Assembly: GCA_023433505.1 (NCBI GenBank)
Contig: JAEZCO010000058.1
Coordinates: 62,001 to 126,000 of the forward strand
Origin: Bacillota bacterium
GTDB lineage: Bacteria > Bacillota > Clostridia > Acetivibrionales > DTU013
Length of the DNA stretch: 64,000 nt
Direction of reading: 5' to 3'
Shown here piece by piece: positions 60,048 to 64,000 of this stretch; the first letter of the stretch is position 1, and the number at the start of each line of letters is the position of its first letter. The notes beneath the pieces are model-generated. The model made no database searches. It worked only from the letters and a program-made list of their open reading frames with translations, and was not told the DNA's origin. Both the position numbers and the translations under genes were made by a program.

Positions 60048-61298
60048 ATGTTTAGCAAATATACATTGAGCAACGGCGTCAGAATCGTATACGAGAAAAT
60101 ACCTTATGTAAGGTCGGTTTCTGTAGGAATTTGGGTAAAAACAGGCTCCAGGAATGAAAGTAGGCAAAACAACGGTATTTCGCATTTCATTGAGCATATG
60201 CTTTTTAAAGGTACTGAAAAAAGAAACGCAAAAAAGATCGCAGAGAGCATCGACAACATCGGCGGACAGCTGAATGCTTTTACAGGCAAGGAGTGTACCT
60301 GCTTTTACGCGAAGACTCTTGACACGCACCTTGACCTAGTCCTGGATGTGCTTTCGGATATGTTTTTCAATTCTCTTTTTGCCAAGAAAGACATGAACGT
60401 AGAGAAAAGAGTCATATTGGAAGAAATCGGAATGTACGAGGACTCTCCCGAAGAGCTTGTTCATGATATACTCTCCGAAACCGTGTGGAACGGAAATGCC
60501 ATCGGGTATTCCATCCTTGGGACACAAGAGTCCCTTAAGAGCTTTGATGCCGCGATGGTCAGGGACTATATGAAAAACAACTACACGCCTCAAAATACTG
60601 TTATTTCAATCGCGGGAAACTTCGAAGAGGCTTACCTGATTGAGCTGCTTAACAAGTATTTTGGAAGCTGGTCGTCGCCTGTTGATCAAGTCGTGGACTT
60701 TCAGGAAGTGGTTTTCAACAACGGAATCAAAACCCGGGAAAAGGATACGGAGCAGGTCCATTTATGCATAGGCTTTAATGGCATAGCCCATGGTAACGAC
60801 AAGCTTTATTCACTGCTCGCCGTAAACAATATTTTCGGCGGAGGCATGAGCTCCAGGCTATTTCAGAAGATCCGCGAAAAAAAGGGTCTGGTGTACTCCA
60901 TTTATTCCTATCCGTCGGCTTATAAAAATGCGGGACTTTTCACCATCTATGCCGGAATGAATCCTGACAACCTGAATGTTGTTGTTGAGCTTGTTACAGA
61001 TGAAATAAAAACGCTTATAAAGCGTGGAATAAAGCCCTCGGACCTTGAAAAATCCAAAGAGCAGCTAAAAGGAAATTATATCCTGGGGCTCGAAAGCACC
61101 AGCAGCAGGATGAACAGCATAGGAAAATCCGAATTAATGTTGCACCATATCGATACACCGGAAGAGGTCCTGGCGAAAATAAACAGTATCACCATGGAAA
61201 GTGTAAATGAGGTGATTGAAAAGACCTTTGATTTAAAAAACACGGGAATTTCAGTCGTGGGTGTAATCAAACCCGGATTTAAACTGGCAGGCCTTTAA
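60048..61298 (+). CDS. M16-family zinc peptidase (MlpA/YmxG-like)
   Basis: The 416-residue protein is an insulinase-family peptidase. The inverted zinc motif HxxEH is HFIEH (about residue 43), with a second Glu downstream in VEKRVILEEIGMYEDSPEEL. The two homologous halves (about 1-210 and 215-410) are both present, the second with GGGMSSRLFQKIREKKGLVYSIYS. It lies between pnp and dpaA, as ymxG does near the spoVF operon in Bacillus. The ATG at 60048 follows TTGGAGG. Natural substrate unknown. Confidence 0.92.
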   Translation: MFSKYTLSNGVRIVYEKIPYVRSVSVGIWVKTGSRNESRQNNGISHFIEHMLFKGTEKRNAKKIAESIDNIGGQLNAFTGKECTCFYAKTLDTHLDLVLDVLSDMFFNSLFAKKDMNVEKRVILEEIGMYEDSPEELVHDILSETVWNGNAIGYSILGTQESLKSFDAAMVRDYMKNNYTPQNTVISIAGNFEEAYLIELLNKYFGSWSSPVDQVVDFQEVVFNNGIKTREKDTEQVHLCIGFNGIAHGNDKLYSLLAVNNIFGGGMSSRLFQKIREKKGLVYSIYSYPSAYKNAGLFTIYAGMNPDNLNVVVELVTDEIKTLIKRGIKPSDLEKSKEQLKGNYILGLESTSSRMNSIGKSELMLHHIDTPEEVLAKINSITMESVNEVIEKTFDLKNTGISVVGVIKPGFKLAGL

Positions 61299-61313
61299 AA
61301 TTTCAACAATCAG

Positions 61314-61340
61314 GAGCTTCTTAAAGGAGGCTCTTTTTTT
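61314..61340 (+). terminator. Intrinsic terminator after the M16 peptidase
   Basis: GAGCTTCT (61314-61321) pairs with GGAGGCTC (61326-61333), imperfect with wobbles, followed by seven Ts. Confidence 0.65.
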
Positions 61341-61390
61341 GTTTGGACATCGCCGTGTTTTTTATCCTATTCTGCAATACCGGTACAAGC

Positions 61391-61433
61391 ACTTGTTACC
61401 TTCACTCAACATAAAATATAGTAGTCTTGAGTG
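61391..61433 (+). promoter_or_regulatory. Candidate sigma-K-type promoter of dpaA
   Basis: CATAAAATA (61410-61418) matches the sigma-K/sigma-E -10 pattern CATAnnnTA, with an AC pair 17 bp upstream (61391-61392) as for sigma-K. It lies about 50 bp before dpaA, whose B. subtilis homologue is sigma-K-dependent. An inverted repeat CACTCAA / TTGAGTG (61403-61409 with 61427-61433) surrounds it. Confidence 0.35.
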
Positions 61434-61468
61434 CTTATATATTGCTTCAGCTTTGGGGGGATTATTAA

Positions 61469-61915
61469 ATGAGTGTAAGGAAATTCACGGTTATAGGCGG
61501 AGATTTGAGGAACGTAAAGCTTGCAAATCTGTTGTTGGCCGATGGAAATTCCGTCAATATATACGGTTTCAAAAATGCCGGGTTTGAACTGGGGATATCT
61601 GAAAGTACGGATCTTCAGCAAGCCATCGATGATTCGGATATCGTGATCGGGCCGTTACCCTGTTCCAATGACAATGAAACGGTCAACGCGCCTTTTCATC
61701 CCGAAAAAATACACATCGGCGAAGTTTTTAAAACAATGAAAAAAAGTCAGCTCTTCATCGCCGGACGAATTAGTGAAAAAATTGTGCACATGGCCGGCGT
61801 ATACAATGTTTATTGCACGGATATCCTCGAAAGAGAGGAAATGGCTGTTCTAAACGCAATCCCTGCTGCCGTACCGAAAATACTACCGCCATCTTCAAGG
61901 GCTTGCGGGATTTAG
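61469..61915 (+). CDS. dpaA: Dipicolinate synthase subunit A, 3'-truncated
   Basis: DpaA and DpaB make dipicolinic acid, the calcium chelate of the spore core, in the mother cell. The 148-codon frame matches the N-terminal DpaA domain (FTVIGGDLRNVKLANLLLAD, then GPLPCSNDNETVNAPFH) up to LEREEMAVLNAIPAA (about residue 135). Family members continue there into a Rossmann domain and are about 290-300 residues. Here the similarity stops at about 61871 and 14 unrelated codons lead to a stop. No remaining dpaA sequence or dpaB is found downstream. The product would lack its nucleotide-binding domain and is presumably inactive. The break could be the end of an insertion or a deletion. Confidence 0.75.
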   Translation: MSVRKFTVIGGDLRNVKLANLLLADGNSVNIYGFKNAGFELGISESTDLQQAIDDSDIVIGPLPCSNDNETVNAPFHPEKIHIGEVFKTMKKSQLFIAGRISEKIVHMAGVYNVYCTDILEREEMAVLNAIPAAVPKILPPSSRACGI

Positions 61916-62021
61916 TGGTGTTGGAAAGGCTTGATTGATATTTGACCAGGATGCTGGAGTAAAATAAGTGCTTCACAAAAATCCATTTTTGATTTATAAT
62001 ATTAATTAACCAATTGATTAA

Positions 62022-62037
62022 ATATTGTATACAATAT
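62022..62037. promoter_or_regulatory. 16-bp perfect palindrome, candidate TetR operator
   Basis: ATATTGTATACAATAT is a perfect palindrome 19 bp before the TetR-family start codon. Regulators of this family usually bind such palindromes in their own promoter. Confidence 0.45.
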
Positions 62038-62055
62038 ACTATATGGGGATCAGAG

Positions 62056-62685
62056 ATGAAAGAGAAAGAATTGATTGATATTGAGACCAAAAGAAAGATC
62101 CTGACGGCGGCCAGGGAGGTTTTTTCAGAATGGGGCTACGACGGAGCCAGTATGTCGGAGGTCGCCAAGAGGGCGGATGTCAACAAAGCGCTGCCGTTTT
62201 ATTATTTCAAAAGCAAGGAGAACCTTTTGAAAGAAGTCGTCCGTGGCGCCAGTGAAAATATTCTCGAATGGAAGGACGCTTTTATCAAAAACACCGATAT
62301 GTCCGACCGGGGATCTCTGGAGAAATACTATGACAATGCGCTGGCGCTGATGGAGTCCAGGAGGGAAATGATCCGGATCATTCTTACCGAGTCTTTCAAG
62401 GGAAAAGCAGAGGAGGTGCCGCTTTTCGAGTTTATGGAGCACGTTCTGAAGCAAGCCGCGGCATACCTTCAAAACAGTGGAAGCCACAGTCTCGATACAA
62501 CCAAGCTAATGACCGCGGAGGTATTTTTTGACGCCATGCCGCTTTTTGCGTTTGCGGCCCTCGGCGAGAAATGGGCTCGAAGAAACAACTTTGAATATAA
62601 TGTCCTCAGGGAGGATTTCTTCGATTCGTTCAAGAAGATATATATAGATTATATCTATAAAAGGCATTTTGCCAATAAAGAGTAA
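62056..62685 (+). CDS. TetR-family transcriptional regulator
   Basis: The 209-residue protein has an N-terminal TetR helix-turn-helix (about 12-60: TKRKILTAAREVFSEWGYDG, ASMSEVAKRADVNKALPFYY) and a helical ligand-binding domain (about 65-200). The ATG at 62056 follows GGGGA; an upstream in-frame start (62014) would overlap the palindrome. It is transcribed toward nifJ, 16 bp away, so both may form one operon, and the regulator may control it. The signal is unknown. Confidence 0.88.
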   Translation: MKEKELIDIETKRKILTAAREVFSEWGYDGASMSEVAKRADVNKALPFYYFKSKENLLKEVVRGASENILEWKDAFIKNTDMSDRGSLEKYYDNALALMESRREMIRIILTESFKGKAEEVPLFEFMEHVLKQAAAYLQNSGSHSLDTTKLMTAEVFFDAMPLFAFAALGEKWARRNNFEYNVLREDFFDSFKKIYIDYIYKRHFANKE

Positions 62686-62700
62686 AGGGGAGAATTCTAT

Positions 62701-64000
62701 ATGTCAAAAAACATGAAAACCATGGACGGTAACACTGCGGCTGCACATGTCGCTTATGCATTAACAGAGGTCGCAGGGATTTATCCCATAACGCCATCCT
62801 CTACCATGGCTGAAAACGTCGACCAGTGGTCAGCGAGTGGGTTAAAGAACATCTTTGGCCAGGAGGTCAGGGTGGTAGAAATGCAGTCGGAGGCCGGTGC
62901 TGCGGGGACAGTCCACGGTTCGTTAGCAGCCGGCGCGCTTACCACCACCTTCACCGCTTCGCAGGGACTTCTGCTTATGATTCCGAATATGTACAAGATT
63001 GCCGGCGAACTGCTGCCCGGAGTCATCCATGTAAGCGCCAGGGCAGTGGCGAGTCATGCGCTGTCCATCTTCGGCGATCATTCAGATGTGATGGCCTGCC
63101 GCCAGACAGGCTTTGCGCTGCTGGCCTCGGGCAATGTGCAGGAGGTCATGGACCTCGGCGCCGTAGCCCACCTGAGTGCCATAAAAGGCCGGGTGCCGTT
63201 CCTCCATTTCTTTGATGGTTTCCGGACCTCTCATGAGATACAGAAGATCGAGACCATCGATTATGAACAGTTGGCAGGGTTGGTCGATCGTGAGGCGATA
63301 GCGAATTTCAGGAAGAACGCCTTGAATCCTGAACATCCTGTGCTTAGGGGAACGGCCCAGAATCCGGATATTTTCTTCCAGGCCCGGGAGGCGTCCAACA
63401 GCTTTTATTCCGCCGTTCCCGGCATAGTGGAAAGCTATATGGAGGAAATCGCCCGGCTTACCGGCAGGAAATACGGCCTCTTCAACTATTACGGAGCCCC
63501 GGACGCCGACAGGGTCATCGTGGCCATGGGCTCGGTATGCGATACGATTGAGGAGACGGTGGATTATCTTGCCTCGATGGGCGAAAAGGTCGGAGTACTC
63601 AAGGTTCACCTATATAGGCCGTTTTCGGCGAAACATTTTCTTAAAGCCTTGCCCTCCACAGCCAAGAAAATCACTGTGCTGGACAGGACCACGGAGCCGG
63701 GAGCCCTGGGAGAGCCACTTTACCAGGATGTTTGCACAGTGTTTTACGAAAAGGGCGAGAGGCCTTTGGTCGTTGCAGGCCGCTACGGCCTTGGTTCGAA
63801 GGATACGACGCCGGGGCAGATCCTGGCTGTATACGACAACTTGAAGGCGGCGGAGCCGAAAAACCATTTCACGATCGGTATAGTGGATGACGTCACCAAC
63901 CTTTCGCTGCCTGTCGCCAACGAGGTGAATACAACGCCCGAAGGCACCGTCAGTTGCAAGTTCTGGGGTTTGGGCTCCGATGGTACCGTCGGGGCGAACA
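62701..64000 (+). CDS. nifJ: Pyruvate:ferredoxin (flavodoxin) oxidoreductase, 5' part
   Basis: This enzyme oxidatively decarboxylates pyruvate to acetyl-CoA and passes electrons to ferredoxin, central to clostridial fermentation. The 433 visible codons cover domain I (MDGNTAAAHVAYALTEVAGI, YPITPSSTMAE, EMQSEAGAAGTVHGSLAAGA) and domain II (VIVAMGSVCDTIEETVDYL). The gene runs off the window end; the full protein is about 1170-1180 residues with iron-sulfur and TPP domains not visible here. The ATG follows AAAGGGGAG. Confidence 0.96.
   Translation, partial: MSKNMKTMDGNTAAAHVAYALTEVAGIYPITPSSTMAENVDQWSASGLKNIFGQEVRVVEMQSEAGAAGTVHGSLAAGALTTTFTASQGLLLMIPNMYKIAGELLPGVIHVSARAVASHALSIFGDHSDVMACRQTGFALLASGNVQEVMDLGAVAHLSAIKGRVPFLHFFDGFRTSHEIQKIETIDYEQLAGLVDREAIANFRKNALNPEHPVLRGTAQNPDIFFQAREASNSFYSAVPGIVESYMEEIARLTGRKYGLFNYYGAPDADRVIVAMGSVCDTIEETVDYLASMGEKVGVLKVHLYRPFSAKHFLKALPSTAKKITVLDRTTEPGALGEPLYQDVCTVFYEKGERPLVVAGRYGLGSKDTTPGQILAVYDNLKAAEPKNHFTIGIVDDVTNLSLPVANEVNTTPEGTVSCKFWGLGSDGTVGAN

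Noticed and set aside
61339..61587. 82-codon frame overlapping the dpaA start
   Set aside because: It crosses the promoter region and the start of dpaA in another frame, without a ribosome binding site.
61871..61990. A simple frameshift as the cause of the dpaA truncation
   Set aside because: The other two frames downstream of 61871 do not continue the DpaA sequence, so a sequencing or single-base frameshift does not explain the break.
1..64000. tRNA genes, rRNA genes, CRISPR arrays and transposase genes
   Set aside because: I looked for cloverleaf 3' ends, conserved rRNA segments, regularly spaced repeats and DDE-type transposase motifs and found none; the only recombination gene is the serine recombinase.

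Overview
This looks like a chromosomal segment of a motile, spore-forming, anaerobic member of the Clostridia, probably related to the Ruminiclostridium/Acetivibrio group. The basis is gene content and order: a division cluster running ftsQ-sbp-ftsA-ftsZ-spoIIGA-sigE-sigG, a single large clostridial flagellar/chemotaxis operon, rpsO-pnp-M16 peptidase-dpaA, and a pyruvate:ferredoxin oxidoreductase. Nearly every gene is on the plus strand. No tRNA, rRNA or CRISPR array was recognised.

Region 1 (1 to about 3.6 kb) appears to be the right end of a mobile or intervening element. It carries a very good candidate type I toxin-antitoxin locus: a 50-residue membrane peptide with a convergent antisense RNA. 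It also has several fold-back or palindromic repeats, a small ORF and a large serine recombinase. The recombinase ends about 75 bp before a murA gene that lacks its first ~110 codons, so the element seems to have integrated inside murA, leaving only its 3' part joined to the division cluster.

Region 2 (3.6 to 21.4 kb) covers cell division and sporulation: murA fragment, ftsQ, sbp, ftsA, ftsZ, the sigma-E activating protease and sigma-E, and sigma-G with a leader hairpin that buries its ribosome binding site. Then come a PRC-barrel protein, nrdR, a decayed agmatine deiminase on the minus strand, a LysM/GH18 spore-wall hydrolase, an unidentified structured leader RNA, and comM-dprA-topA-trmFO.

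Region 3 (21.5 to 55.0 kb) is the fla/che operon, about 33 kb: flgB-flgC-fliE-fliF-fliG-fliH-fliI-fliJ-(MotE-like)-fliK-flgD-(TIGR02530)-flgE-flbD-fliL-fliM-fliY-cheY-fliO-fliP-fliQ-fliR-flhB-flhA-flhF-flhG-PilZ-cheB-cheA-cheW-cheC-cheD-(membrane protein)-sigD-FapA-like-(103 aa)-(SwrB-like)-(69 aa). It encodes rod, hook, MS-ring, C-ring, export gate, chemotaxis signalling, a c-di-GMP receptor and the late flagellar sigma factor. motA and motB are not here. Perfect 9-bp Spo0A boxes lie just upstream of flgB and upstream of cheY, suggesting that the sporulation master regulator controls motility at two points.

Region 4 (55 to 64 kb) has an SPFH protein with a downstream ribbon-helix-helix protein and a metallo-beta-lactamase-fold protein, then rpsO, pnp and an M16 peptidase. 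The dipicolinate synthase gene dpaA that follows breaks off exactly where its second domain should begin, with no dpaB after it. A TetR regulator and the 5' part of nifJ close the window. Starts were moved from the longest reading frame wherever a ribosome binding site clearly favoured an internal codon.
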